DNA of 13,746 nt, from contig DJDD01000060.1 of assembly GCA_002430925.1 (NCBI GenBank), positions 1 through 13,746 on the forward strand. The letters are read 5' to 3'. Of this stretch, positions 1-8,840 are shown piece by piece. The notes below the pieces were generated by a model. The model was not told where the DNA came from and ran no database searches. It saw only the letters and a list, made by a program, of their open reading frames with translations. Each line of letters starts with the position of its first letter. Within the stretch, counting starts at the first letter, position 1. The stretch comes from Flavobacteriales bacterium UBA5933 (lineage in GTDB: Bacteria; Bacteroidota; Bacteroidia; Flavobacteriales; Weeksellaceae). The translations under genes were made by a program, and so were the position numbers.

Positions 1-588
1 TTCACTTTAAGTGTTTATAGATATAATAGATTAAAAATAAAACAACGTTTTCGTATTAAACAAAAAGAATATCAACATGAATTAAATCTATTAGAATTAA
101 ATCATAAGCAAGAATTAAATGAATTAAATTATAAAAAAGAAAAGCAACTTTTAGAAAATTCTTTACAGTCTAAATCGACAGAATTAGCAGCTCAAGCTCT
201 AAAATTAGTTAATCAACGTAATATGATTAATGAAGTGAATGAATTATTCTCTCAATTAGAGATGAGTAAGGAATTGAGTAAAATTAAAAAGAAGTTTGAT
301 AAAACCTTTTCTGAGTACAATTATAATAATAATGAGTGGCAAAGCTTTGAATTGAATATTCAAGAGATTCATCAAGACTTTATCAAAAGATTATCAGAAC
401 AATATCCAAATCTTACTGCAAAAGATTTAAAGCTTTGTGTGTTTCTTCGTATGAATCTTTCTACAAAAGAAATAGCACCATTAATGCGCCTAAATTATCG
501 TTCAATAGAACTACAACGTTATAGATTACGTAAAAAAATGCTAATATCTTCTCAAATAAATCTTAATAAATTTATGATTAATTTTTAA
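1..588 (+). CDS. C-terminal part of a membrane sensor/LuxR-type transcriptional regulator (5' end outside window)
   Basis: The frame is open from base 1 to the TAA at 586-588, giving 195 residues of a longer protein; the internal ATG at 223 is not the real start. The visible part begins with the end of a probable membrane helix and a basic stretch (FTLSVYRYNRLKIKQR). A long charged coiled coil follows (about residues 20-95). A C-terminal helix-turn-helix (about 145-185) carries LTAKDLKLC, LSTKEIAPLM and SIELQRYRLRKKM, the pattern of LuxR/GerE-like domains. In Bacteroidota such ends belong to one-protein regulators with a periplasmic beta-propeller plus Y_Y_Y sensor, one membrane helix and a cytoplasmic HTH; the sensor part is inferred, not seen. 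No histidine kinase domain lies in the visible portion. Its position directly upstream of susC suggests it is the local PUL regulator, sensing a glucan fragment in the periplasm. Confidence 0.85.
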   Translation, partial: FTLSVYRYNRLKIKQRFRIKQKEYQHELNLLELNHKQELNELNYKKEKQLLENSLQSKSTELAAQALKLVNQRNMINEVNELFSQLEMSKELSKIKKKFDKTFSEYNYNNNEWQSFELNIQEIHQDFIKRLSEQYPNLTAKDLKLCVFLRMNLSTKEIAPLMRLNYRSIELQRYRLRKKMLISSQINLNKFMINF

Positions 589-604
589 AATTCGGAAAAT
601 TAAT

Positions 605-622
605 TACATCACAACTACATCA
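605..622 (+). repeat. TACATCA direct repeat, 11-bp period (candidate operator)
   Basis: TACATCA occurs at 605-611 and again at 616-622, separated by CAAC, so the copies are exactly 11 bp apart, about one helical turn. They lie about 110-130 bp upstream of the candidate -7 box of the SusC operon. Spacing by one turn puts both copies on the same DNA face, as expected for a dimeric activator. The regulator encoded just upstream is the obvious candidate binder. This role is inferred from position and spacing alone. Confidence 0.35.
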
Positions 623-707
623 TATAGAAAAAATATTTTTTTATAAATATTGAAAATCAATTTTTTATATTTTGTTATTTCAGAAATGTATTTTATACAC
701 CATTTCA

Positions 708-741
708 CTTGTTAATCTAGTGTTAAATGATATTACTTTTG
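708..741 (+). promoter_or_regulatory. Candidate Bacteroidota sigma-ABfr promoter of the SusC operon
   Basis: TACTTTTG at 734-741 matches the Bacteroidota -7 consensus TAnnTTTG at every fixed position. CTTG at 708-711 matches the -33 element TTTG at three of four bases, with a 22-base spacer that is slightly longer than usual. Transcription would begin near 746-750, giving a short leader of about 15 bases before the ATG at 764. The weak -33 box fits a promoter that needs an activator. Confidence 0.5.
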
Positions 742-763
742 AACTAACCATTATTAAAAGAAA

Positions 764-3697
764 ATGAAAAAATATTTTTTTCCATTATTAATTCTTGGGT
801 CTTTGTATACAAATGCTCAGGTAACTAATGATTCTATACAGATCGAGGAAGATCCGATTACAAACGACTCAATTATTCTAAATCAAGCTGTTGTGATTGG
901 TTATGGATCTGTTAAAAAGTCTGATTTAACATCGGCTGTTTCTTCTGCTAGTTCTAAGGATATCACTCAAATAGCTAGTACAACGGCTATGCAATCTTTA
1001 CAAGGTAAATTAGCAGGTGTAAATATTATTAATACAGATACTCCTGGTGGTACACCAACTGTATTGGTGAGAGGAATGGGAACAGCATTAGGAGGTAAAG
1101 CTCCTTTATATGTTGTTGATGGATTGATAGTTTCAACTATAGCTAATATAAATCCAAACGATATAGAAAAAATTGATGTATTAAAGGATGCTGCATCATC
1201 AGCAATCTACGGTGTTAGAGGGGCGAATGGTGTTGTAGTTATTACAACAAAGAGAGGTAAAACTGGTAAGTTAAAAGTAAATTATGATAGTTATTTCGGT
1301 GTAAGAAATGCTATGAATTTGGTTGATATGGCAAATGCTGATCAATACATAACTTACTTTAATGAACAAAGACAAGCTACAGGAGGTTCTTTGATTTCTA
1401 CAAATCAACAATACAATACAGATTGGTTTAAGGAATTATTATCAACAGGACAAATCATTAGTAATAATGTTGCTTTATCTGGTGCGGGAGAAAATATTAA
1501 TTACATGTTTAGTATTAATAATTTCGAAGAAAAAGGAATTTTAGCTGGTAATGATTTTAAACGTACAACTGTTCGTAATAACAATGATTATAAATTATTT
1601 GACGGAAAACTTAAAATTAAACAAAATGTTAGTGCAACATTTACAAGAGAAGTTCCTAAACCTTATAATGCATTTGATTTAGCATATCGTCAATCACCAT
1701 TGGTGCCAGTAAAATATCAAAATGGTCTTTGGGGAGCTCCAATATTTAATCAAACAACGGGAGAAGCAACGTATGTTACACAACCAGGTCAGTTAACAGA
1801 TACATTTAACTCTCATGGTAACCCAATATCTACATTGTATTATGATAATCAAAAAATTAATACAACTACTCTACAAGGAAACATTGAAGCTGAATTAAAA
1901 TTAGCAAAAGGTTTAACAGTTACTTCTCGTGCTGGTGCAACAAAATATTCGTACAAATACAGACAATATACACCGATAAAAAGTAAATGGCTTGCGGCTA
2001 ACCCAACAAGAACAACTGCTGAATTTGAAAAATTAAAAGCAGAAAATTCTCAATCAGTTGAATGGGCAAATAACTCTCTTAATTTTAATAATATAGAGAC
2101 ATATAGATGGTCTTGGGAAAATTTCATAACATACGATCGTAAATTCGGTAAACACTCACTGAATGTTGTTGCTGGTGTTTCAGGTGAAAAAAGAGGAATT
2201 GGAGAATATTCTGATATCACTGTTTATGACGTTCCAGATAAAGAACAATATTGGGCTGTACGTCATGCATCAGGTAATTATACACCATTATTAGATCAAA
2301 ATAATTATACACCAATTGCTTATGCATCTTATTTTGCTCGTGTACAGTATAATTATGATAATAAATATTATGTGTCAGGTATTATAAGAAGAGATGGTTC
2401 AAGTCAATTCAAACAAAACGGTAAGTATTGGGGAACATTTCCGTCAGGATCGGTTGCTTGGAATATTTCTAACGAAGATTTTTTAAAAGATAGTGATGTT
2501 ATATCATTCTTAAAGCTTCGTGGAGGTTGGGGACGTTTAGGTAATGCAGAAGTTCCTTATAATTATACGACAATAACAACTTCTACAGGAAGTAGTAATG
2601 GAAATTATGTTTTTGGACCAGGTCAAGATTTAATTTATGGTGCCTATGTAGGGTCTCCAGCTTATGATATATCATGGGAAATTGTTGATGAATGGACTGC
2701 AGGTTTAGATTTTGATTTATTTAGAGGTAAGTTGACAGGTAGTTTCGATTATTATAATAAAACAACAAAAAATGCTATTCTAAATATTCAACAAATATTA
2801 TCTTCTCCTTATGAAAAGAACTTTTATGATCATGCAGCAAAAATTGAAAATAAAGGTTTTGAAATAGCTTTGAATTATAGTGATAAAACTTCAGGAGGAT
2901 TACGTTATTCGATTGGAGGAAATTTTAATTACAATATGAATGAAGTAGTTTCAGTTAAAAAAGGCTATGAAGGAATGACAGGAGGTTCTTTAGGAAACGG
3001 ACAAATAACGAAACGTTTAGAAGCTGGTCAACCTCTTGGGTCATTTTGGTTATTAGAGGCTGATGGAGTTTGGCAAACACAAGAAGAAATTGATAGTAAT
3101 CCTCATTTATCAAGTGCTCAACCAGGACATTTACGCTATAAAGATGTAAATGGAGATGGTGTTATTGATGATCGTGATAAAAAATTTATGGGTTCTTATA
3201 TTCCTAAATTTAACTATGGAATTAATATTAGTTTAGATTACAAAAATTTTGATTTAAATATCAGCGGATATGGTGCTGGTGGTAACAAAATTTATAATGG
3301 TATAAAAAATACCCGTTTAGGGGGAGAGAATATCAGTGTAGATACATTTAATTCTAGATGGACTGGAGCAGGAACGTCAAATACAAATCCTGGGGCAGAA
3401 AGAGATCAAGTAGCATCATCTTATTATTTAGAAAAAGGGGATTATTTCCGTTTGAGTAATGTAACATTGGGTTATAATTTTAGAGATAAAATTGATTTTG
3501 TAAGTAATTTAAGAATTTATGTAAGTGCTCAAAACTTATTTATAATTACAAAATATTCAGGCTTTACACCAGAATTAACATTGGATAATGATAAAAGTAG
3601 TCGTTACGAAGGAAGTCCTTATGGAACAACTGGAGTAGATTTTTCAGCTTATCCAAACGTAAGAACATTTTTAGTAGGATTAAATGTAGAATTCTAA
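764..3697 (+). CDS. SusC/RagA-like TonB-linked outer-membrane transporter
   Basis: 977 residues. This is the outer-membrane pore that imports glycan oligomers using TonB/ExbBD energy, with the SusD-like lipoprotein as its lid. A signal peptide (MKKYFFPLLILGSLYTNA, then Gln) is followed by a short acidic stretch. The TonB-box/plug start is VVIGYGSVKKSDLTSAVSS (about 43-61). The plug contains LQGKLAGVNI, YVVDG and the SusC hallmark DVLKDAASSAIYGVRGANGV (about 137-156). The rest is a TonB-dependent beta-barrel ending in an aromatic residue (VGLNVEF), as outer-membrane proteins do. Unusually, the roughly 80-residue carboxypeptidase-regulatory-like domain common before the plug in SusC proteins is missing; only about 25 residues lie there. 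The SusD gene follows after 18 bases. Family assignment is firm; the substrate cannot be read from the sequence. Confidence 0.96.
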   Translation: MKKYFFPLLILGSLYTNAQVTNDSIQIEEDPITNDSIILNQAVVIGYGSVKKSDLTSAVSSASSKDITQIASTTAMQSLQGKLAGVNIINTDTPGGTPTVLVRGMGTALGGKAPLYVVDGLIVSTIANINPNDIEKIDVLKDAASSAIYGVRGANGVVVITTKRGKTGKLKVNYDSYFGVRNAMNLVDMANADQYITYFNEQRQATGGSLISTNQQYNTDWFKELLSTGQIISNNVALSGAGENINYMFSINNFEEKGILAGNDFKRTTVRNNNDYKLFDGKLKIKQNVSATFTREVPKPYNAFDLAYRQSPLVPVKYQNGLWGAPIFNQTTGEATYVTQPGQLTDTFNSHGNPISTLYYDNQKINTTTLQGNIEAELKLAKGLTVTSRAGATKYSYKYRQYTPIKSKWLAANPTRTTAEFEKLKAENSQSVEWANNSLNFNNIETYRWSWENFITYDRKFGKHSLNVVAGVSGEKRGIGEYSDITVYDVPDKEQYWAVRHASGNYTPLLDQNNYTPIAYASYFARVQYNYDNKYYVSGIIRRDGSSQFKQNGKYWGTFPSGSVAWNISNEDFLKDSDVISFLKLRGGWGRLGNAEVPYNYTTITTSTGSSNGNYVFGPGQDLIYGAYVGSPAYDISWEIVDEWTAGLDFDLFRGKLTGSFDYYNKTTKNAILNIQQILSSPYEKNFYDHAAKIENKGFEIALNYSDKTSGGLRYSIGGNFNYNMNEVVSVKKGYEGMTGGSLGNGQITKRLEAGQPLGSFWLLEADGVWQTQEEIDSNPHLSSAQPGHLRYKDVNGDGVIDDRDKKFMGSYIPKFNYGINISLDYKNFDLNISGYGAGGNKIYNGIKNTRLGGENISVDTFNSRWTGAGTSNTNPGAERDQVASSYYLEKGDYFRLSNVTLGYNFRDKIDFVSNLRIYVSAQNLFIITKYSGFTPELTLDNDKSSRYEGSPYGTTGVDFSAYPNVRTFLVGLNVEF

Positions 3698-3715
3698 TCT
3701 TTAAAATTTATCAAA

Positions 3716-5152
3716 ATGAAAAAAAATATTATAAAAATAGGTATTGCATCAGCTTTGTTAATGGTAGGTGTATTTACTTCTTGTACAGATGATTTCTTAA
3801 ATGTAGATTCGGAAGAAAATGTTGCTATTGATGATCAAGAAACTCAATCTCCAGAAAAATATGTAAATGGTGTTTATGGGATGTTTACAGATTGGGATTT
3901 TGCTTTTTCTTGGTTAGGTGTAACTGAAATGATTTCTGATAATGCAGATAAAGGAAGTTCTACAACTGATAATGGTGGAGATAAGCGAGATTTAGATATG
4001 TTATTACATAACTCTACTTCTGGTTCTATTGAAGCAATGTGGACAAGATTTTATAAAACAATTGGTCGTGCTTCATACTCAATAAAATATACAACTGAAT
4101 CAACTACAATTACTGATGCAGAAAAAGCTAGATTAACAGGAGAGGCAAAATTTTTACGTGCATTATCTTATTTTTATTTAGTACGTATGTTTGGTGATGT
4201 TGTTATACAAGATTTAGAAGATGCTTCAACTTATTCTGTTCGTCAACCAAAAGAAGATGTTTATGCTTATATTGAAGCAGATTTATTAGATGCAATTGAA
4301 AAATTACCTTTAAAAAGTGAATATGCTTCTAAGGATTTAGGACGTGCTACAAAAGGTGCTGCACAAGGTTTATTAGCAAAAGTATACTTATATGAACAGA
4401 AATATCAACAAGCATATGACATGGCTACTACTGTTGTTAATTCTGGTCAATATGATTTAGAGTCTGATTATGCTACTACTTGGAGAGTAGAGACAGAAAA
4501 TGGTAAAGAATCTTTATTTGAAATTCAAGCTAGAGGAGATGCTATAGCTCATGGAGTAAAACAATATTCACAAACACAAGGTGCTCGTGGTACTGGAGGA
4601 TGGGGATGGGGATTCAATGTTCCTTCACAAAATCTGTTAAATGCTTTTAATGCTGAAGGTGATAAGGTTCGTAGAGATGCAACAATTATTTTCCGTGGTG
4701 AAACATTATACGACGGTAGAGTAATTTCTGAATCTGTAGGTAATCCAATGTATAATGAAAAAGCTTATTCTAGTGCAAATTTAGGAGCTGCTGAGACAGA
4801 TAAAAATGTACGTATAATACGTTTTTCAGAAATTTTATTAATTCAGGCTGAAGCAGCAAACGAAATTGGTCAAGATGCTTTAACTCCATTAAACAGAGTA
4901 AGAAATCGTGTTGAATTGGCTTCTGTTTCTGGGTTGTCACAAGATGATTTACGTCTGAAAATTTGGAATGAAAGACGTTTAGAATTAGCTTTTGAGCATG
5001 ATCGTTGGTTTGATTTAATTAGAACAGGTCAAGCTAAAGAAATGATGGCTTTAGATGGAAAAACATTTATAACAGGGAAGCATGAATTATTCCCAATTCC
5101 AAATAAGCAAATTATACAAACTCCGACTATGCTACAAAACCCAAATTGGTAA
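3716..5152 (+). CDS. SusD/RagB-like glycan-binding lipoprotein
   Basis: 478 residues. It is a surface lipoprotein that binds glycan and caps the SusC pore. The N-terminus is a lipoprotein signal with Cys23 in VFTSC|TDDFLNV; the acidic residues right after the Cys are typical of Bacteroidota surface-export signals. The SusD core shows YVNGVYGMF (about 50-58), the TPR-rich helical half with AKFLRALSYFYLVRMFGDV (about 145-163), KGAAQGLLAKVYLY, and the C-terminal IRFSEILLIQAEAANEIG, NRVRNRVEL and WNERRLELAFEHDRWFDLIR. It ends in PIPNKQI...NPNW, the usual SusD finish. The next ATG lies 4 bases after its stop, so it is co-transcribed and probably translationally coupled to the PF10091 gene. No SusE/SGBP-type binding protein follows it. 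Confidence 0.96.
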   Translation: MKKNIIKIGIASALLMVGVFTSCTDDFLNVDSEENVAIDDQETQSPEKYVNGVYGMFTDWDFAFSWLGVTEMISDNADKGSSTTDNGGDKRDLDMLLHNSTSGSIEAMWTRFYKTIGRASYSIKYTTESTTITDAEKARLTGEAKFLRALSYFYLVRMFGDVVIQDLEDASTYSVRQPKEDVYAYIEADLLDAIEKLPLKSEYASKDLGRATKGAAQGLLAKVYLYEQKYQQAYDMATTVVNSGQYDLESDYATTWRVETENGKESLFEIQARGDAIAHGVKQYSQTQGARGTGGWGWGFNVPSQNLLNAFNAEGDKVRRDATIIFRGETLYDGRVISESVGNPMYNEKAYSSANLGAAETDKNVRIIRFSEILLIQAEAANEIGQDALTPLNRVRNRVELASVSGLSQDDLRLKIWNERRLELAFEHDRWFDLIRTGQAKEMMALDGKTFITGKHELFPIPNKQIIQTPTMLQNPNW

Positions 5153-5156
5153 AATA

Positions 5157-6500
5157 ATGAGTTTATTAAATAAACTAGCAATTCTTTCTTGCACTATATT
5201 ATGTAGTGCAAGTGGTTTTGCTCAAACAAAACAAGAAAATAATTTATTGGATAAAGTTCAACAACAATCCATAAAATATTTTTGGGATTATGCCGAACCA
5301 AATTCTAAATTAGCAAGAGAACGTTTTCATCCTGATGGTATTTATCCAGAAAATGATTCAAATATTGTTACTACAGGCGGGACTGGTTTTGGATTGATGA
5401 GCTTAATTGTTGGAATAGATAGAAAATTTATTCCTAGAGATGAAGCAGTTCATAGAATTTTAATAGGATTGAAATTTTTACAAAAGGCCGATCGATTTCA
5501 TGGAGCTTGGCCACATTGGATAAATGGAGAAACAGGTAAAATAAAGCCATTTAGTACATACGATAATGGAGGTGATTTGGTAGAAACTGCATTTCTTGCT
5601 CAGGGTTTAATTTGTTTGAAAGAATATTTCAATAATTCTAAAAATGAGAAAGAAATAGAGATTTCAACACTTGCAGATCAACTTTGGAAAGAGATAGAAT
5701 TTAATTTTTATACCAATGGTAAAGATGTGCTTTATTGGCATTGGTCACCAAATTATGAATGGAAAATTAATTTTTCATTGAAAGGATTTGATGAAACTTT
5801 AATAACATATATTATTGCGACTTCTTCTCCAAATTATTCTATTTCCTCTGATGTTTATTACAAAGGTTGGGCTAGAAATGGAGCAATAAAATCTTCTGAT
5901 TCTGCTTATGGAATTCCATTGATTGTAAAACATAATGGAGTTGAAAAAAATGTAGGTCCTCTTTTTTGGTCACAATATTCTTTTATAGGAATTAATCCAA
6001 ATGGATTAGTTGATGGGATTGGGATTGATTATGGAAAAGTAGTTAAAAATCAAGCAAAAATTCATTATCTATACAATCAGTCTAAAAAAGAAACTTTTCA
6101 TCATTATGCTAAAAATATGTGGGGATTAACAGCAAGTTATTCTTTTACAGCAGATGGAAAAGACGATTATACAGCTCATTCACCTACAAATGATAGGGAT
6201 ATAATAACACCAACAGCAGCGTTATCATCATTTCCTTATACACCAAAAGAGTCAATGGATTTTTTAAAATTTATTTATGAGAAGCAAAATAAAAAAATAA
6301 TTGGTGTTGCTGGTCCTTATGATGCTGTAGATGTAAAAAATGATAGAGTTGTAACAAAATATTTAGCAATAGATCAAGGAACAATCGCTCCAATGGTAGA
6401 GAATTATCGTTCTCAACTGCTATGGAAATTGTTTATGAATAATGAAGATGTAAAAAGAGGATTACAGAAAATAAATTTTACGACAACTACCACGAATTAA
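5157..6500 (+). CDS. Secreted glucoamylase-like (PF10091) glycosidase, GH144-type
   Basis: 447 residues from the ATG at 5157. An in-frame ATG at 5082 would add 25 residues translated from inside the SusD gene and bury the signal peptide, so it is rejected. The signal peptide (MSLLNKLAILSCTILCSASGFA, then Gln) is followed by an (alpha/alpha)6-type catalytic domain over nearly the whole chain. Family signatures seen are SIKYFWDYAEP (38-48), TTGGTGFGLMSLIVG (72-86), YDNGGDLVETAFLAQGL (135-151) and the closing AIDQGTIAPMVENYRSQLLW (404-423). The acidic cluster D136/D140/E143, plus D212/E213, are the likely pocket residues. Characterised GH144 members are endo-beta-1,2-glucanases, but PF10091 is wider than GH144, so the linkage is not proven. 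It is the only plausible endo-acting glycanase in the window. It acts in the periplasm or at the outer membrane. Confidence 0.9.
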   Translation: MSLLNKLAILSCTILCSASGFAQTKQENNLLDKVQQQSIKYFWDYAEPNSKLARERFHPDGIYPENDSNIVTTGGTGFGLMSLIVGIDRKFIPRDEAVHRILIGLKFLQKADRFHGAWPHWINGETGKIKPFSTYDNGGDLVETAFLAQGLICLKEYFNNSKNEKEIEISTLADQLWKEIEFNFYTNGKDVLYWHWSPNYEWKINFSLKGFDETLITYIIATSSPNYSISSDVYYKGWARNGAIKSSDSAYGIPLIVKHNGVEKNVGPLFWSQYSFIGINPNGLVDGIGIDYGKVVKNQAKIHYLYNQSKKETFHHYAKNMWGLTASYSFTADGKDDYTAHSPTNDRDIITPTAALSSFPYTPKESMDFLKFIYEKQNKKIIGVAGPYDAVDVKNDRVVTKYLAIDQGTIAPMVENYRSQLLWKLFMNNEDVKRGLQKINFTTTTTN

Positions 6501-6511
6501 AACAAAAAAAA

Positions 6512-8758
6512 ATGAAAAAACTAATTTATTCAATTGCTTTCCTAGGATTAGCGTTTAATACGTATGCCCAAAAGATAAAATTTGATAAAACAAAATCTAA
6601 AAAAGAATTTATCGATTATGTAATGGGACAAATGACACTTGATGATAAAGTTGGTCAGATGGTTCAATATACATATGATGGAGGAGATGTTACAGGTTCT
6701 GCAATAGATAAAAATTATATAAAATATACCAAAGAAGGTATGATGGGATCTGTGTTTAATGCAACTACAACAGATATTACCAAGCAATTACAAAAAATAG
6801 CAGTAGAAGAAACTAGATTAGGTATCCCTCTTATTTTCGGATACGATGTAATTCATGGTTACGAAACTATTTTTCCTATTCCATTAGGAGAAGCTTCTTC
6901 TTGGGATTTGAAAGCAATTCAAAGATCTGCAGAAATTGCAGCGGCAGAAACTTCTGCTGGTGGAGTTCATTGGACTTTTGCTCCGATGGTTGATATAGGG
7001 TTTGATCCACGTTGGGGAAGAATTTCAGAAGGTGCTGGAGAAGATACTTATTTAGGAAGCAAAATAGGAGCAGCTCGTGTAAAAGGTTTTCAAGGGAATA
7101 GTTTATATGATTTGAATACAGTTTTAGCTTGTACAAAACACTTTGCTGGATACGCATTAGCACAAGCAGGGCGTGATTATAATTCAGTAGAAATTTCTGA
7201 TCGTTTTTTAAGAGACTATGTTCTACCTCCATTTAAAGCTACAATAGATGCTGGAGTGGGGTCTTTTATGACTTCTTTTAATGAAATAGGAGGAGTTCCA
7301 TCAACAGCTAGCAAATATTTGTATGATCAAATTTTACGTAAAGAATGGAATTATAATGGATTTGTAGTTACAGATTATACTGCAATACAAGAATTGATTC
7401 CTCACGGAATAGCAAAAGATTTAGAGGAAGCAACTTTAAAATCTGTAGAAGCAGGAATAGAAATGGATATGATGAGCGGTGCTTTTCTTAATCATTTATC
7501 AAAATTAGTTAAAGAAGGAAAAGTTAAAGAAGATATTATAGATACTGCTGTTCGTAGAATTTTAGAGGCTAAATATGATTTAGGTCTTTTTGAAGATCCT
7601 TATCGTTATTCAAACGCTAAACGTGAGAAACAAACAGTAATGAAAAAAGAATTTTTAGATGAAGCAAGAGATATTGCCCGTAAATCTATGGTTCTTCTAA
7701 AAAATGATCAACAAGTATTGCCATTAAAAGAATCTCAGAAAGTAGCAGTAATTGGACCTTTAGTAAAAGACGAAAAAAATATTATAGGAAACTGGGCTGC
7801 CAGAGGAGATCGTAATGGTAAAGCATGGTCTGTTTGGGAAGGGTTGAATGATGTTTTAGGTAAAAATGCTAAAATAACTTATGCTCAAGGGACAGACATC
7901 AATTCAACAAGTACAAATGGTTTTCAAGAAGCAATAAATATTGCTAAAAATTCTGATGTAATTGTTGCTGTAATGGGAGAAAATGAAAATCAAACAGGAG
8001 AAGCAACTTCTCAAACGAATATTGATTTACCAGGTAACCAAAAAGAATTATTAAAAGAATTAAAGAAATTAGGTAAGCCAATCGTTTTAGTTTTAATGTC
8101 TGGTCGTCCGATGACAATATCTTGGGAAAATGATAATATGGATGCAATATTATATGCATGGTATCCAGGAACAATGGGAGGTTTAGCAATTACAGATGTT
8201 TTATATGGTAAATATAATCCATCGGCAAAAACGCCAATGACATTTCCTCGTTCGGTTGGTCAAATTCCAATTCATTACAATCAAAAAAATACTGGGCGTC
8301 CATATTTAGGAGATAGCGATCCAGAACAAAAATATAAATCTCGTTATACAGATTCTCCAAATTCTCCATTATTTCCTTTTGGATATGGTTTAAGTTATAC
8401 AACGTTTGATTATAGTAATCTAAAGTTGAATAAATCAACGATGAAGAATGGTAAAGATGAAATTAAAGTTTCCGTAAATGTAAAAAATACAGGGAATTAT
8501 GATGGAGAAGAAGTTGTACAATTATATGTACGTGATTTAGTAGGTAGTGTAACTCGTCCTGTAAGAGAGCTAAAAGGCTTTGATAAAGTAATGATAAAAA
8601 AAGGTGAAACAAAAACAGTTACTTTCACATTAACGCCAGAAGATTTAAAATTTCATGATATCAACATGAATTTTGTAGCAGAACCTGGAGATTTCGATGT
8701 ATATATCGGTACAGATTCTAATGCTAGTTTAAAAACAAGTTTCACATTAGTAAATTAG
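6512..8758 (+). CDS. bglX: GH3 beta-glucosidase, BglX-like, periplasmic
   Basis: 748 residues, starting 11 bases after the PF10091 gene. Signal peptide MKKLIYSIAFLGLAFNTYA is followed by Gln. Domain order is the usual BglX one. First is a TIM-like barrel (about 35-350) with GIPLIFGYDVIHGYETIFP, WGRISEGAGED, KHFAGYALAQAGRDYN (K209/H210) and GFVVTDYTAI, where D288 is the nucleophile. Next is an alpha/beta sandwich (about 395-620) with GENENQTGEATSQTNIDLPG, where E497 is a candidate acid/base. Last is a fibronectin-III-like domain (about 630-745). It removes terminal glucose from beta-gluco-oligosaccharides by a retaining mechanism. In this locus it would finish the fragments produced by the PF10091 enzyme. 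A strong terminator follows about 45 bases after the stop. Beta-glucosidase class is firm; preference for beta-1,2, 1,3, 1,4 or 1,6 cannot be told from sequence. Confidence 0.95.
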   Translation: MKKLIYSIAFLGLAFNTYAQKIKFDKTKSKKEFIDYVMGQMTLDDKVGQMVQYTYDGGDVTGSAIDKNYIKYTKEGMMGSVFNATTTDITKQLQKIAVEETRLGIPLIFGYDVIHGYETIFPIPLGEASSWDLKAIQRSAEIAAAETSAGGVHWTFAPMVDIGFDPRWGRISEGAGEDTYLGSKIGAARVKGFQGNSLYDLNTVLACTKHFAGYALAQAGRDYNSVEISDRFLRDYVLPPFKATIDAGVGSFMTSFNEIGGVPSTASKYLYDQILRKEWNYNGFVVTDYTAIQELIPHGIAKDLEEATLKSVEAGIEMDMMSGAFLNHLSKLVKEGKVKEDIIDTAVRRILEAKYDLGLFEDPYRYSNAKREKQTVMKKEFLDEARDIARKSMVLLKNDQQVLPLKESQKVAVIGPLVKDEKNIIGNWAARGDRNGKAWSVWEGLNDVLGKNAKITYAQGTDINSTSTNGFQEAINIAKNSDVIVAVMGENENQTGEATSQTNIDLPGNQKELLKELKKLGKPIVLVLMSGRPMTISWENDNMDAILYAWYPGTMGGLAITDVLYGKYNPSAKTPMTFPRSVGQIPIHYNQKNTGRPYLGDSDPEQKYKSRYTDSPNSPLFPFGYGLSYTTFDYSNLKLNKSTMKNGKDEIKVSVNVKNTGNYDGEEVVQLYVRDLVGSVTRPVRELKGFDKVMIKKGETKTVTFTLTPEDLKFHDINMNFVAEPGDFDVYIGTDSNASLKTSFTLVN

Positions 8759-8803
8759 GAAGATTCCCTCATTGATACAGAAATGTAGATTTTTTTATTT
8801 CTC

Positions 8804-8840
8804 AACCAAGTGAGTGTTTTTTCACTTACTTGGTTTTTTT
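8804..8840 (+). terminator. Rho-independent terminator after the GH3 gene
   Basis: A 13-bp stem (8804-8816 with 8823-8835, one G-U pair, outer part ACCAAG/CTTGGT) closes a T6 loop and runs straight into a T7 tract (8834-8840). This is a textbook intrinsic terminator for the susCD-PF10091-GH3 operon. Only 14 bases separate the T tract from the ATG of the EEP gene, so downstream genes need read-through or a promoter inside or upstream of the hairpin. Confidence 0.85.

Larger units (their letters stand above)
589..763 (+). other. Regulator-susC intergenic control region
   Basis: This 175-base AT-rich gap separates the regulator from the SusC gene. It holds a phased direct repeat (605-622), several A/T runs including a self-complementary A6TAT6 block near 628-641, and a good Bacteroidota -7 element at 734-741. 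No open frame of note and no convincing GC-containing terminator for the regulator gene were seen. Confidence 0.6.

Noticed and set aside
628..641. A6-TA-T6 self-complementary block as terminator of the regulator gene
   Set aside because: It consists only of A-T pairs with no loop or GC content. Such blocks are expected by chance in this composition.
2275..2314. 13-base direct repeat (TAATTATACACCA) inside the SusC gene, 27 bases apart and in frame
   Set aside because: It encodes two NYTP motifs in a barrel loop, but the intervening residues do not match. It is probably chance or a minor local duplication with no clear function.
5082..5156. Earlier in-frame ATG at 5082 for the PF10091 glycosidase
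   Set aside because: It lies inside the SusD coding sequence and would put 25 polar residues in front of a clean signal peptide. The ATG at 5157, 4 bases after the SusD stop, is the natural start.
6548..8438. Open frames on the minus strand opposite the GH3 gene
   Set aside because: They are short, AT-driven shadows of a well-conserved + strand gene, with no recognisable domains and no start context.
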